DNA of 64,000 nucleotides from Trochalopteron elliotii (lineage: Eukaryota > Chordata > Aves > Passeriformes > Leiothrichidae), in NCBI GenBank assembly GCA_024734555.1, contig JANPWX010000215.1, positions 3,452,622 to 3,516,621 on the forward strand, in the 5' to 3' direction. Positions 13,056-25,779 of the stretch are shown here, one piece after another. How positions within the stretch are numbered: the first letter of the stretch is position 1; the number at the start of each line of letters is the position of its first letter. Below the pieces are notes generated by a model. It saw only the letters and a program-made list of their open reading frames with translations. It had not been told where the DNA came from and made no database searches. A program made the translations under genes and the position numbers.

Positions 13056-13172
13056 CTAATCTTTTGTCACTTCTGAAATAACATTCTGGAAGTAATCGCA
13101 AATCTTTGTGATCCATCTTTCTTCAGCATTCCTCTTCACATGTTCATGTCTTTTTTCTTCCTCTGAAGTAGT
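13056..13172 (-). CDS. Candidate terminal coding exon, unknown protein
   Basis: On the minus strand a pyrimidine-rich acceptor ending TTTGTTTAG (AG at 13174-13173) opens a 38-codon frame ending in TAG at 13058-13056. The peptide starts TTSEEEKRHEH, contains HVKRNAEERWITKICDYFQ and ends SEVTKD. It is charged and amphipathic, unlike the Phe/Leu/Lys-rich translations typical of random AT-rich DNA here. The frame is in phase 0 at the acceptor. I do not recognise the protein. Against it: the open stretch is short, the upstream in-frame stop is the acceptor TAG itself, and no identifiable upstream exon was found. It could be a chance purine-rich stretch, a terminal exon, or the end of a decayed gene. 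Confidence 0.25.
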   Translation of the reverse strand, partial: TTSEEEKRHEHVKRNAEERWITKICDYFQNVISEVTKD

Positions 13173-13509
13173 CTAAACAAACATGAAATCATGAAACATA
13201 CAAAGGCAATAGTTATTCATAAACATTTATTAGCTAATTAATTCCAGATAGTTCATGATTATTCATCAACAAATCACGAACTGAAGTGAAATGAACTATT
13301 CACGATTAGTTTATGTCTTCAGCATCTTGCATTAATTATTACAGGGTTGATTCCTTTTGAGTCACTCCAATTAGCCTCCATCATAATTAACAAGGATAGC
13401 ATGCACAGTTACACAAATCGCAGAGCTCCAGAGAGCAAGAGGCAGAAAGAATAATTTTAAGTTGCTTATTTTATCCTTACATGTCATTATTTATAAGCTG
13501 AAAATTCAC
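13173..13509. other. AT-rich stretch with TAATTA words and inverted arms
   Basis: This segment contains several TAATTA/ATTAAT homeodomain-type words and an inverted pair, ATAGTTCAT at 13248-13256 and ATGAACTAT at 13291-13299. It could be an intron of the candidate gene or a conserved non-coding element. Neither can be shown from one sequence. Confidence 0.3.
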
Positions 13510-13998
13510 CTGTATGAGAATGGCAGGAACAATTTCCCATTCTAAAATTAAAACAAGTAAAAACCATAAAATTATAGGAAACAGGTAGGAAATTATAGTT
13601 TTTAGTTCTGCCTCTCTTTCTTAAAGAAGAATTAAAATTATGTTTGAGGGTTTTCTTTACAAGCATCTAAGTAAAAAATACCCATAAATATAGCTGTATT
13701 TTTCTTTTTGAAAAGTACAGCTCACCAGTTGATGTCTTGCATTTACAGGGAATATGAAGGAGAAATGGAATAAAGTATAAATTTTTTCTAACTATATTAA
13801 AACTCAGCTATCCTACTGTTTGGTTTTGGGGTTTTGGTGGAGTTCTCTTTTGCTTTGTTTTGGTTTTTTTTTGTGTTTTGTTTTGGTTTTTTTTTTCTCC
13901 AAAAAATATGTCCAGTATAATTTACTTCCTACATACTCACAGAAAAGCAGGTGGACTATACAAGGAAATAGAATCCGATACGCACTACAAAGACCCAC
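13510..13998 (-). other. Possible upstream exons (58, 66 and 32 bp) of the candidate gene
   Basis: Three minus-strand segments can be spliced in phase to the exon at 13056-13172. They are 13941-13998 (acceptor TGTTTCAG, donor GTGAGT), 13726-13791 (weak acceptor AATATAG, donor GTGAGC) and 13510-13541 (acceptor TTTTAATTTTAG, donor CAG|GTGAAT). The joined peptide includes VGLCSAYRILFPCIVHLLF and WEIVPAILIQ and reads into TTSEEEK. The phases fit, but the exons and the introns (149-337 bp) are short. Such chains can arise by chance in T-rich sequence, and the hydrophobic composition is what random T-rich DNA gives. No further upstream exon was found with good signals. Confidence 0.12.
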
Positions 13999-16739
13999 CT
14001 GAAACACTTTGCCCACAGTTAAAAGAAAAAGAAATAGCTCATGTAATTAGGTCACTTTTTTGTTTTAAACATATAATAAATATCTTTTCTGAGTTTGGGG
14101 ACAGTGGTGAAATTTATGCATCAAAAATCATGAAACTATTTCCCCTGTTTTATATTACTAACAAGGTTCTCTCCCATACAATGATCTGTCCCTTCCACAC
14201 ACAGAGCAAAAATGGCCTTTTGTTGTATCCCTATTTTCACTTATTTACCTTATTCACATATAACAAACTGGGAATGGCTAAAATCCTCTTTTATGACCCT
14301 AAATAGTCTCAGATTAAAATTTCCTATGATTTTTTTTTTTGACTATACTATGCTATTGCTCCTTGTAATTTCAAGGAATACTAACAAAATATTTTCTTGT
14401 CTCCTTTAGGAGCTACAACTGTCTTTTTTTGGGCACTGCCTGGAAATATTTTATGTTGCAGGTTTAAAGCAATATCTGGCTTCCTTGGTTAGAGTAGTTT
14501 TTAAATGTTATATAACTTAAGGCACTTAAAGGCTTCCAAGGCAGAAGTGGGAATGGCAAAACATCTCACTATGTACTAAGTGTCAAGGAATCCCTGTGAG
14601 CTGAATCCCTGCTGTCTGAATTGTTGCCTTGCCTTCACTGCTTATTGAAGCAAAGGTGGGTGTGAAGCATTGTGAGTGCATGCTGCTTTTCACTGTGAGG
14701 AAAACCAGAGTGGAAAGGAAAATACAAGAGGGCATGTTCTGTATATTGCAATACCAGGGGATCAGGACTCTAATGTACATCATGGAAGGCATCACTCCAC
14801 TTGAGAAAGCACTTGAGAGAAACCTCTCCTGTGCTTCTTATAAAAACAACTCATACATTTAGGATTAGAAATATATATTGGATCTTTCCAGAGATTCAAC
14901 AAAGCACATTATGACCTGGAGTTTTCATGGAATTGCTATGTAATAAGGAAATTATAGATATTGTTGTTCTCAGATAAATGACAAAGTTATAAAAATACTT
15001 GCAATTGCTACAATCAGAGAATTTCCATTAGTACTCACTAAATGTCAATAGCATTAGAGAGCAGAGGCTTAGGCATGCAACATATTTTGATTATTGAAAA
15101 AGACATGGAAAGAGCACCTATAGACATGCCCAACTTTAAGCAAAAGTGAGGTAATTTGGCTCATTATAAATACTGTGTACCAAAGGTGCAAAACTAAGCA
15201 AAAGTACTTTGCTGTGGACAAAGGTTTCTTGTTTACTGTTCCACAATTTGGTTTCTTTATTAGTCAGGCTTTAAAGATATCTACAAGTTTGCCTCTATTA
15301 TAAACTCACAACTCCAATTGTTCTTGCTTCTATTATGAGCCCCTGAACTTTTCCTCTGGCACCTTTTATATTACTGAAATGTTAAAGAAAATGTGAGTGA
15401 AACTCATGTAAGGGGAAATGTGAGTTTCCAATCAGAAAGTGAGGAGTGTTGCTATAGTACTTACGAAAAAGCATACATACAGAGGCAGGTGGAACAGATG
15501 ATGCAAATCCTAACATCAAGAATTCTATGTATCACCTAGAAAAATTTTTTGACCATATGAAATCACATTCACACAAAAAATCAGCAAAGGATGAGCTAGA
15601 AGAGAGTATAGCTTAATCTGAAATACCCAGTTTACACTTATTGCATCAATAATTTAATTATGAAAAAATAGATATATGTGTAAAAAATAGCCTTGCACTC
15701 TGTTGTCTTCATCAACTCAGTTGCAACTTGGTATTCTTACCATTTTTCACAATTCTATTCCACAGGTATTTTATTTATAATATCTGCGCTGTTATAAGAA
15801 TTCCACATCACTATTTTTCTAAATAAGAATATTCTAGGGGAAAATAGGAGATTGTTGCTTGGACTGTTCTAACACCTTTGTGCCACAGTGAAACCTCAAT
15901 AATCTCAAATCAGGAGAGAGAAACTCTTCCAGACTTAAGGCAGAATCTGGACCTGCTGAGACAGGGAGTAGAATCTACATGTTTTCACGAAAAAAACCAA
16001 AGCAGGCTGTGTGTCACTGGAAATGCACCCTACCCAGAATGCTGCAAACAGACAAGGACAGGAGACTAGGTAGAAATCCCAAAGGAGCATTCCATGCTTT
16101 CTGTACATTCTATGTCTTCTGAAGCAATGCTTGATGACAATAATCCTACACTTCTGTGACAATCTTGATTCTGATAAGCTTGCAGATAGAGCAATTATGT
16201 GCTGAATTGTGCACTTCTGACATGAAGAAAAATACACAGGTCATTAAGATAGGTTGAACAGAATCAGAATTTATCTATATGCTAAAGAGGATCCCTTGAT
16301 TCGCTTGAAATCTGACATTTTCAGGTCTTCAAGTGTTTATAGTTTACTGATAGCTCAGTTTCTTACATGTGCAAGTTTGGTTATGAAATATTTATTGTAT
16401 CACTTTGCTTATAATTCCTAGTTGTAAAGCAGGATCCCCTTAAATATTTTACACAGATATCAAAACAACCCCTGTCGCAAAGACCTTACAGGCCAACCAT
16501 AAGAGAAAACAGATGGGCAGAAACAGATGGGGGAAGAGAAGGAAATAATGAGACTTCTATGATGGATACAAGAAATGTAATTAGGTTGATCATTTACCCA
16601 TGCATTGTAAAGTTTGCACATGAATATGATGCCACAGACAGATTTTTCAGAGAAGTTCTGCATTACAGACCTTTTCTGTCTCCTGCTGTAACAAGGGTAC
16701 TTCTCCCACTCAAAGCAGCACAGTTCAGGAGAAGTCACT

Positions 16740-16761
16740 TGCTTACTAATTGCTTACTAAT
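16740..16761 (+). repeat. 11-bp tandem duplication
   Basis: TGCTTACTAAT occurs twice head to tail with no mismatch. It looks like a recent replication-slippage duplication. Confidence 0.85.
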
Positions 16762-19700
16762 GTACACTTTGCTTAAGTGTCTCTTGGAAATTAGCCAACT
16801 TCTGAGCCCTTTCACAGTGGGAGGATAAGGCAGAGATGGTGTTTGAAGCTTTTCCTACAATTCCGTTTTGTTAATGAAGCATCATCAGTTTGATAACATT
16901 CTGATGACAGTGCTTCCTAACAAGGGAATGGGATACAATAAAAGCATATTATTTATATATAAATATGTTATTATTACTATTTCATAAGTACTTTTCCCCT
17001 CACCATATTGTTACTTTGGTAGCAGAAGAACAAAATTAGCTCCTGACTGAAATAAATTTACAGGTTGTTTACTTATATCTAATTATGTTTGCAAAATTTT
17101 GCTTTACTAGAAACTGAAGATCTAACAATTTTGTGGTGTATTGAAGAAAATACATGAAGGATGGTTAGGTCACCTTTGGTTTTGAGCATGAATCAAACTT
17201 AATCTCCACAGAAGAAACAATTATTAAGTTAAACAAGACAAAATATATTTGTCTTGTCTGTCTCATACTACATGCGCAGGCATCTGCTCAGCTAGAAAAA
17301 AAAACTATATATTTTTTAAGGTTAACAAAAATGCCATGAAGTTTCCAAATTAATCTATTGTGTTTTATTGCCAACCAGGAATACATGTTCCTTGTCAAAC
17401 ACAGACATCTGGGCCTGTAGTATGAATATGGTAAATCAAATAAGTGATTTCTCTCTAGAATTGAGATGTCTCTTAAAACGTATATGAAACTCTCATTGCT
17501 TCCCAGGAAGTGCTAAAATCAAGACACACATACAAATATAAATCAATAAATAATAAAGGTTATTGATCATTCAATTAAGAGGCACTTTGCAGTAAGCATC
17601 TTCATAATCCTGAACTAACACTTGATATTTGAGGAATAATAAAATTTTCTGATCCATTAATTCTGAACATGGAGCGCTTCACATTTAAAGCAGAGCTTTC
17701 TTAATTATGTTGAATTATGATTGAAATGCAAGGTAGGACTGACAGAAGTTGTGTATTTTCCCATGTGCTGTTATGGGAGGCAATGTTAAAGCAGTGCAGA
17801 GCACAACTTCACTCTGGATACAACAGGATAATACGCTGGAAAGAAGATGAGTCTTCAGTTGTACAATCAGATCATGTAAAGTCATAACAATTTTTAAAGG
17901 TCAGCAACTACCAATTCCCATGGAAAGGAATATAGGAATGGGATAATGACACTATCAAACTTTACATTAAACTCCTTTCATGTTCAATCTCCTAGTATTC
18001 ACAAAAGTACCTGGAATTCTTCACGTAAGTTACATGAACCAGTGAGTTTTACTTTTCATGCACAATCCCCTAGTTTTGCTCTCCTTTGCACCTAGAAAAA
18101 GAATCAATTCACATCTGGCTGCACTGAATTAAATGTAGAACTACTGGTGCCTTCAGTGTGAAGAGGTTTCACTTGAAAATGTATTTTCTTCTTTTTGTTT
18201 TCCTCACAGAAGAGCTGTCAAGTGTCTGAGAATAAAAGAATTCCTGTATTTCATGTGAAGGAGCTAGAGCTAGGGTGGGTGAAATCGGGCAGCACCTTAA
18301 CTTCAATAGCAGCTGGAGAAAACATGTCTCTTGAAACTTGCACTCAAGCCACATTCAGTTTTTCTTCAGCTTCAGTTATAATTTCAGATTTGAACTACAT
18401 AGGTACACAAAAGGCTTCTGACAGTTATTATTAAAACTAATTTTCCTTTAGAATAGCCATGCCTTACAGCCCAACCAGATTTCTAGTCTATGGTTTTTTT
18501 GTTTTTTTTTTTTTTGCAGCAATTTGCCCTCTCCCTTTTCTTCTCATATTTTTTGTTCTTTTCTTATCTTATCTGATGGTACCCAGATGTGGGCTGGTCA
18601 AATTCACTTTTGCTGTGATATTCCTCTCTACACTGAAATGCCTGGCTAATCTGCAAGCACCTTTGTATGTGTTGGCAAGTACAGCTCCATCAGGCAAGAC
18701 AACTAGGAATCTGATGATTTCAATCTCACTGCAGGCTACTTTGTTCAGATCCGAACAGCATTTATATTTATTCTTTTATCATTTTTGACGTTCTTCACAG
18801 TTTTGCTTTTCACCTCTTAACCCATCCTTCTCATTGTCAGAGACAGAATCAAAACAGTACCACAGTTATGTCCTCTGGAAACACTTGGTAAGTGAGTGTC
18901 AGATAACCTCTCACTCTGATGGGTTGAGTTCTGGATAGTGAAAAATAACCTAGTTACTTCCACTAAATCAACAAATAAGCTTGGGAAAGAAAAAGGTGTG
19001 AGAATTTGGTCCTGAATAATATAGCCATTTTGCTGAGTTGCAGCTTACTTTGCATCCTTGTAGATAAAGAACTGTTCTGAGAAAAAAAGTGGTAAGGCAA
19101 AATCTGGCATTTCTTTAGCATTTATACAAAATGCTCCCAAATTATGTTTTCTTGTGAAGAATGGAGGTAAAGTCCACAATGTCTCTGCTTTCTCAAACAC
19201 ATTTTTTCATCACATTTTCCACTTCCCCAGATGCTGTCAAATGTGTTAGATGTGTCTGTCTTTTGGAAGTCTCACAAGACTGCCAAATGCTTAACAAACA
19301 GCTTTTTTTTGCGCTTCAACCCTCGACTTTGATACTTAGGAAAATGGCCGTAACTCAGAACTAGCTACCATCTGGGCTACCTAACCTCAAAAAAAAACCT
19401 GTCTATTGTTTAGCAGCTTTTTTTTTAAATAAAGATTTTTGGAAGGCTAAGTGGCAGGCAAAACAGAGCTTTTGTTTCTATAATGAGAACCTCTGAGACT
19501 GAACACTGCAATACAAAACAGACAATACAGTAACAAATTTTTATTACTGCCACACTTCATGGCTTGATTCATGTCACAATTACACAGCATCTAATGAAAT
19601 ACAGTCCAGTGGAGCACAAAGTGTCCACAAATTCTGAAATATTCTGCTCTCACAAAATACAAACTATAAATTTCCTTGCATTTTACAAGTATTCAAATCA

Positions 19701-22700
19701 GTAACAGAAACATTCAAAAAGAACCCTAAATTTATTACTGCTGTGATTTTCCAGGATGACTTTTACTCTGGTTTCAAGTAAGGGATGGTGGAAATATATT
19801 TTTCAATAATACATGGTTTTCAAACAGGCTATTGTTCTACATGTCCTTGTAGACATTTGAAAGATTACAAGATTTTAATAATTTAATTTTAGAGAGATCA
19901 ATTTTTTATCAGAATGTATTTTGAAATATTTGGAACCAGTTCCATTTATCTTCCGATTTTATAGGTACTATCCAGCTGTGTTATGTAGAGCTCAAATGGC
20001 TTCAAGTGCCTCATGAAATCTAATAAAAATTGAGCTGTTTCAAAGGAAAAGTAGATTTTACAAATGTGTCATGTACCTAACCTTAAGCCTCTAAATGTTT
20101 CACATGCTGAATTGCTTGCTTCTAAAAACCTAAAAGAGAACATATTGCCATCAAGATTTGCATCTAAAAGACATAAACAATAAAATTAGGTTAGTGGTAA
20201 AAAGAAATAAGCTGTTATTGATAGCGCTCATTAATATAAGACAGTGAGGATCACAAAGGCTATAAAACTGGCTTTCAGCCATCAGCAAGATAAAAATCAG
20301 TAAGATATATTTCATGATTTCAAAGTGAAATAATGATAGATTTTAGAAAGAAAAATGTACACATGAATAATCTCCAACAGTCACGAGCAACTGAACTTGT
20401 CTGTAGGCTGGAAAGACCAGCACAAGCTTGTACCAAAGTCTCATTATCTGACTGAATTAGGCAAAGTCCCTGAGCTATAAAGTTTTGTCTCTTTCTCAGA
20501 GTGTTAGAAGGAATTCAGACATTCAAAAGAAACTTACCATAATTTCTATGTGGAAACAAAACAGATGGGCAGCAAGAAATCATTCCCAAGAGCACTATAT
20601 ACCAGGCTCTCTGGGCAAAATATCCATTTTGGAGGGATTTCTGGGAGTTTTCTGGGGTTTTCTGAACATTATCTCATCTGTTTCATCAATGTGAGCATGG
20701 TGGCTGGTGTATATAACCAATATGCTCAAACTCAGTGAAAGTCTATTGTTTGCATATGTCTCCACCTTTGTCACAGAGCAAGAAGTTCTGATGAAGAGTT
20801 AACCTGTCTTAGGGAAATAGATGGTAGAAAGGACTAGGAAGAAAATTTAAAAGGACAGAAGTATCAAGTAAAACATGGCACAGAGAGGTAGTGCTGACAG
20901 GTGATAGGAGTGAAGAGATACTGAGATTGGTGTTACTGAAAAAATAAAATAGAAAAAAAACCAAACTAGCAGAACCTGGTACTTAGGCAGATGAGTTCAC
21001 TCTTCTTGTTTGCTTTATTTTCTAGCATTTCATTACTCTGTTGCCATCTCTTGATTTTAGTTTCTGTCTCCATTTCCCCTCATCTTTATGCTTTCTCTCA
21101 TGTGCACCTCCCTCTTTTCAGTCTCTATTTACTTAACTCTCTTCCAAACATCCATGGTTCCACTTCTTTTCACCTTCTCCTTGCTCAGGAGAGATGAAAT
21201 ATGTTTCCTAAAGGAAATTACAGACATTAAATGTCTAAAAAGACATTCAATTAGATTCAAAAATTTGTGTTTAATAGTTACCCTTAAAAACATTTGAGTT
21301 GAAAACTTAGACATTTTCACAAAGAATCAGTGTTTTGAATATACAGAAATCAAAGCTGTCTGGCAGTATGTTTGACAAAAACAGATTTAAAAGGAAGGGA
21401 ATGACATATTGTGATGGGAACATGTTATTTATTTGAAGATCGTAGCCATAATATATTAATGAATGATTGTTCTTAACAGTGATGATTACCATCCTCCCAG
21501 CTGACAACACGTTCAGGCGCTGTCCAACAGCACCATGGACAGTGATAAACAGGCTCCTGTCCCAAAGTTCAGCTGTGGCCACTTTTCATCACTTTAAGCT
21601 CTTGACAGGAGTCTGGATGACTCAAGACATACTGAGTCTTTCACTTCCATCATGGCCTATCCTCCAGCATTTAATATATGAAACATTTGATTTGCACCAG
21701 AAGACTAGTTTAAATTTAATCTTGGATCAGGTTTACCTTCTGCTTGTAAAAGTGCAGTATTTTTCCTCCTTCTCACACTAACTCTTGAAGTCCTCTCTAA
21801 AATCTATCTAGTTATCTTCAGCTCACATTAATCTCCTATCCCCTGGTGAACCTCAGATTTCACTAGGAAAATGCTCCTATATGAGAATTACTTTGTTTTA
21901 CAGAAACTTGAGCTTTTCTAACAGTTTTCAATCAGAGGTTTCTTAAAACATCTTCCTTTCAGACCTTGACAAGTAATTAAATTGTGAAACAAGACTTCAG
22001 AATATATTTTAAAAGAAATGTTGCGAGATGGAAGAATTTTGTTTAAAATTAAATTTGTTTAAAAACCACAGAGGGATCTTGTGTGGAATGCTCAAAATGA
22101 CATTCCAATCACATATCCAAACTGTCATTCTATCTGTGCTATTGTTTTTGAAGGCAAATGCAAAAGACCCTGTCCAGTGCATTGACTCTGATACTCAGAC
22201 AGACTATTACAAATTTCTAAAGCTGCCAGTTCAGAAGTTTTAATCCATCAGTTCAACCTACATCATAAAACAAATGTTCAAGGTTCTTCTATCCTACCCT
22301 TGAAGAATTTTTAGTAAGATTTATATTATATTTATAAATTGAGTTCATGTAAAGACAAAACCCCATTACAGTGAAAATAATATTCTTATATTTAGCTCTT
22401 CGGGAATAAAAGCAACACTGACATATACAATATTGCTATCTTCTCCAAAAGACTTGTGATTTTAAAATCACTGTGTCATCCCACAAAACAAGCAAATGTT
22501 TTCTGTAACTCTTTTTTAATCTCACATTTCAGAACACAGGATAAATCACTAAAGTGCTTTCCCCACATTACTTTGCATGTATACTGCTGTTCATTGAAAG
22601 ATTAAGTACAAGTGGAACATCAAGAGTAGCAATCAAGAGTTGATTTTGTATGCTAGCAGCTAGCTTGGAAACAAAAAGCCTTTAAACAATCAGCAGTGAT

Positions 22701-25450
22701 TTTCCTGTAGTTTGACTTACACAGCCTGCAAATGCAAATCAATATAGTGTATCTTCAATGCTGCATATTTTACTCTAAAATTTGAGGCTTGTCATATTTG
22801 ATTGTCTATAGATTTGCAGACCATTACTCCACATCTACAGAATCTATAATTGTTATATCTGTGCTTTGAATCTTTAATGTTTACTTGTCAAATTAAAGCT
22901 TTAGATTTACCTGCAGTTCTGTTTGTTAAGGATATGGCCATAATCTTGGATATAACCACCTAAATCAGGATTAAAAAAACAGAAGCCAATACACTTGTGC
23001 TAGTTAGAAACAGAGTGAATTCAGCATGAATTCGAGTTTATCTTCTCCCAGGGGAAAAGGACATCTTTAATGCCTATAAGTTTTCACTAACATTAAGCTA
23101 TCATTTAAAAAGCACTTTTCCATTTCAATTTGAAAATACTTAATTTTAAAGCTTTGTTTTAGAGCTTAGTTTTCTCACACAGTTTGAGAACAAGCGGAAA
23201 GAAACCCAACCAAAACAGATAATCATATAGTCTTCTGATTTAATTGACCCAAACAAATTCCTGCCCTGTAAGCTATTATTCTTATTTTTAGTTGTTTTCT
23301 GAGGGATATTTGTTTGTTTGTTTGACAAAAGGATCAACATCCTTACGTAAAGAAGCACTTCTGTGTCAGATTTTAGTTCTGCTTTTTTTATTGGACTCTT
23401 ACAAATTCTTACTCACAGAATGAAAACACACTGACACATACTATTCTGAAAACAGACTTCTGAGGATCTATTCTAAATCCACAGATGCTTAAGTGCTCCT
23501 GGACCATGGCTGAAAACCAAGAATCTGCACTTACCTTGTTCCCATTAGCAACCAGATACATGAAATATTTTGAGGTATTTAATGGAAACAAAGATTCATA
23601 TCCATAACCCTTTTCTACTTTATCCACGGCATCCCTCTCTGGGACTCTGAATCCCTATTTCAAATGTACTGATGCCTTTTTCTCGGGGAAATTCTGCAGA
23701 AAAAGAGGAGATTGCACTTTTGAGATGAGAGTGCGTGGGACACAAACTGGTCACGTTCAACAGCTACAGCAAAGTTATTTGTAGTCTAAAATTGGTCAGA
23801 CGGGCTTAGATGTGCAAAGAAAAAAGTATTTGCTAAGTTGTTATCACAGCAGTAAAATCACTATATATAGCTTGCACAGCCTGTGAATGAGCAGTCTTGC
23901 AAAAAAACCCACTCCCTAAAATGGAAAAAAAAAAAAAAGAAACATTCACAAAAAATATCTGGGGAGTTCTTTTACCTTTTCTCAGGGGAACTGTATGTCC
24001 TTATTTGCTATTATTGATCTTTTTATGAAACCTTGAATTTTTGGTTTACCATAATTGAGAAAGTGAATGAATCATGCTCTCAAACTGTAAAGTTTCATAT
24101 ACTGTGAGTGGAGAATCATTAACTTTAATTAAAATGGTTCATATAGTACCTCATGAGTCACAGCTTGTGCGTAACAAGATGCCAAGTCATCATGTGCAGT
24201 GTTTAGCTCTTGAACTCCATTTGTCTTCATTTGTAAAAAAAGTGAGCCTTATGCCAGATTCCCAAATCATGCAGAAATTTGAGAGCCCAACCTTGGTTTT
24301 TTCCCCCAAATGCGTTGTGCAACATTGCCCATTTTTGGTGCTATCCCCAATTTGCTAAATTATGTTTAATAACATTTTTGTGGATAAAACACTGCTGGAA
24401 GTTTTTTTAAATCATTGTTTACCGGTCCAGAGGACAGCAAATTTCTTAACTATGGTTTACTCGCTGACTCCAAAAGGCTGCAATTCCAAAGTGGAAAGAA
24501 ATGTGACAAACCCTGTACTTATTGGCAGATCCAATTTTAGTACATGTCTTTCAAAGCTATCATAATGTCAGACAAAAATGTCTCAACTAAAACTTTTTCA
24601 TCACAAGATGCTTCATTTCCAAATGAGTATCTGTTCTGTCTTTCCTGAAAGCCAGATATGTACAATATACAAGTGTAGTCATAGAGTGAGCTGAACAGGT
24701 TACGTTTTTGTAAGCTTCATGTTAAAATATTAACAAGCTATCATTATATATATTATCTGAGGTGTAATTATCTTTTTATGACCTTTTCAGTGTATTCCTG
24801 TTTTATCTTTTAATACAGAGCAATTACTGTTAATTAATGGTTGCTGATGCAACAGGCAAGCTATGTTAGATTGCAAGTATCAATGCAAGGAGCCTTGTTA
24901 CTTTAAGCACAGATCCAGATGAGTCATTAAAAAGTTCCAATGAATAAAAAAGGCAATAAGCAGGAATTGCTATATAGAACAGTATAGTACTCAGGAAACT
25001 ACACTACTAATAATCCATGTTATCCTTAAATTCTCTGACTGCATGAATCATTTTACTCAGAAACAGTGAGGGAAAAATTGCACTTCACTTTTGTGAAATG
25101 GCTCTATGGCAACTGAGAAGAGAAGTATTTGTGTTAATTCTTCTACTGAATTTACTATTGAGAAGCACAAGAGTTATTTCATCACCCTTTCAATGTTCTT
25201 AATCTCATTAGAATTGCCTAAGAAGCTGCATCATGGAACAGTTTTAAAGTGAATTTGTTCTCCCTATACAGCACATGCGTGACTGAGATAGGTTATTTTA
25301 TTCTATAGAAGAAAACCACTAATTTGGAGCTAAAAGCAGCAGTATTCTCCCTTCTTAAGCATCTCAGAACAACAGCAATACAATTCTTACTGTGAACTGT
25401 GTATACACTCTGCTATTTTGAGATTCGAAGAGTTGCAGTACATTTTTTTT

Positions 25451-25463
25451 GTGTGTGTGTGTG
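25451..25463 (+). repeat. (GT)n microsatellite
   Basis: Six and a half GT units follow a T run. It is short and probably of low variability. Confidence 0.85.
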
Positions 25464-25506
25464 ACAGCTTAGTTCACAGCATTATATTTTGCCACAGAAA
25501 TTTAGG

Positions 25507-25570
25507 ACCTGAGCCAAAATGGAGGCAGTGGAAACGTTCCCATTGACGTCAGTGAGCCTTGGATAAGGCC
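25507..25570. repeat. Decayed palindromic amniote repeat
   Basis: The left arm (CCTGAGCCAAAATGGAGG...) and the right arm (...CATTGACGTCAGTGAGCCTTGG) form an imperfect inverted repeat around position 25535. The right arm resembles the recurring 'CCATTGACTTCAATGGG...TTGGATCAGGCCC' motif of dispersed palindromic repeats that I recall from turtle and crocodile genomes. The family name is not certain. No open frame is present. Confidence 0.5.
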
Positions 25571-25716
25571 CCAGACGGCTAAGGACTAGGATTTTCAACT
25601 TACAATTAATGTAATTAATGCATCTACACTGGCCCTAGAGCAGTCCAGGCATAAAATTCCTTCTTTGCTGCTAGAATTTAGCATCTTTTACTAGTAACTC
25701 TGAGAAAATACAAATT

Positions 25717-25779
25717 AAAAAAGGGAAGAAAAGAAAAGGGAGGGGGGAGGGGAGGGAGGAAGAAGAGAAAGGAGGAAAA
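25717..25779 (+). repeat. 63-bp polypurine tract with a G-quadruplex motif
   Basis: Sixty-three consecutive bases are all A or G. Positions 25738-25756 read G3-A-G6-A-G4-A-G3, which satisfies the canonical four-run G-quadruplex pattern with one-base loops. The long purine/pyrimidine asymmetry could also form triplex DNA. It lies 140 bp after the palindromic repeat. No gene start is nearby. Confidence 0.8.

Larger units (their letters stand above)
13999..25506. other. 11.5-kb unique AT-rich block without recognisable genes or transposons
   Basis: Frames are short and lack domain motifs. Small features are a T run at about 18490-18516, an 11-bp tandem duplication at 16740-16761, and a GT run at 25451-25463. 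The segment 22600-22920 includes an ATGCAAAT octamer, and 24720-24960 is rich in TAATTA-type words; both resemble conserved non-coding DNA in texture only. A somewhat GC-richer stretch at 21480-21640 is not explained. Confidence 0.45.

Noticed and set aside
25544..25551. TGACGTCA as a functional cAMP-response element
   Set aside because: It lies within a decayed dispersed palindromic repeat and has no promoter near it; reported only as a curiosity.
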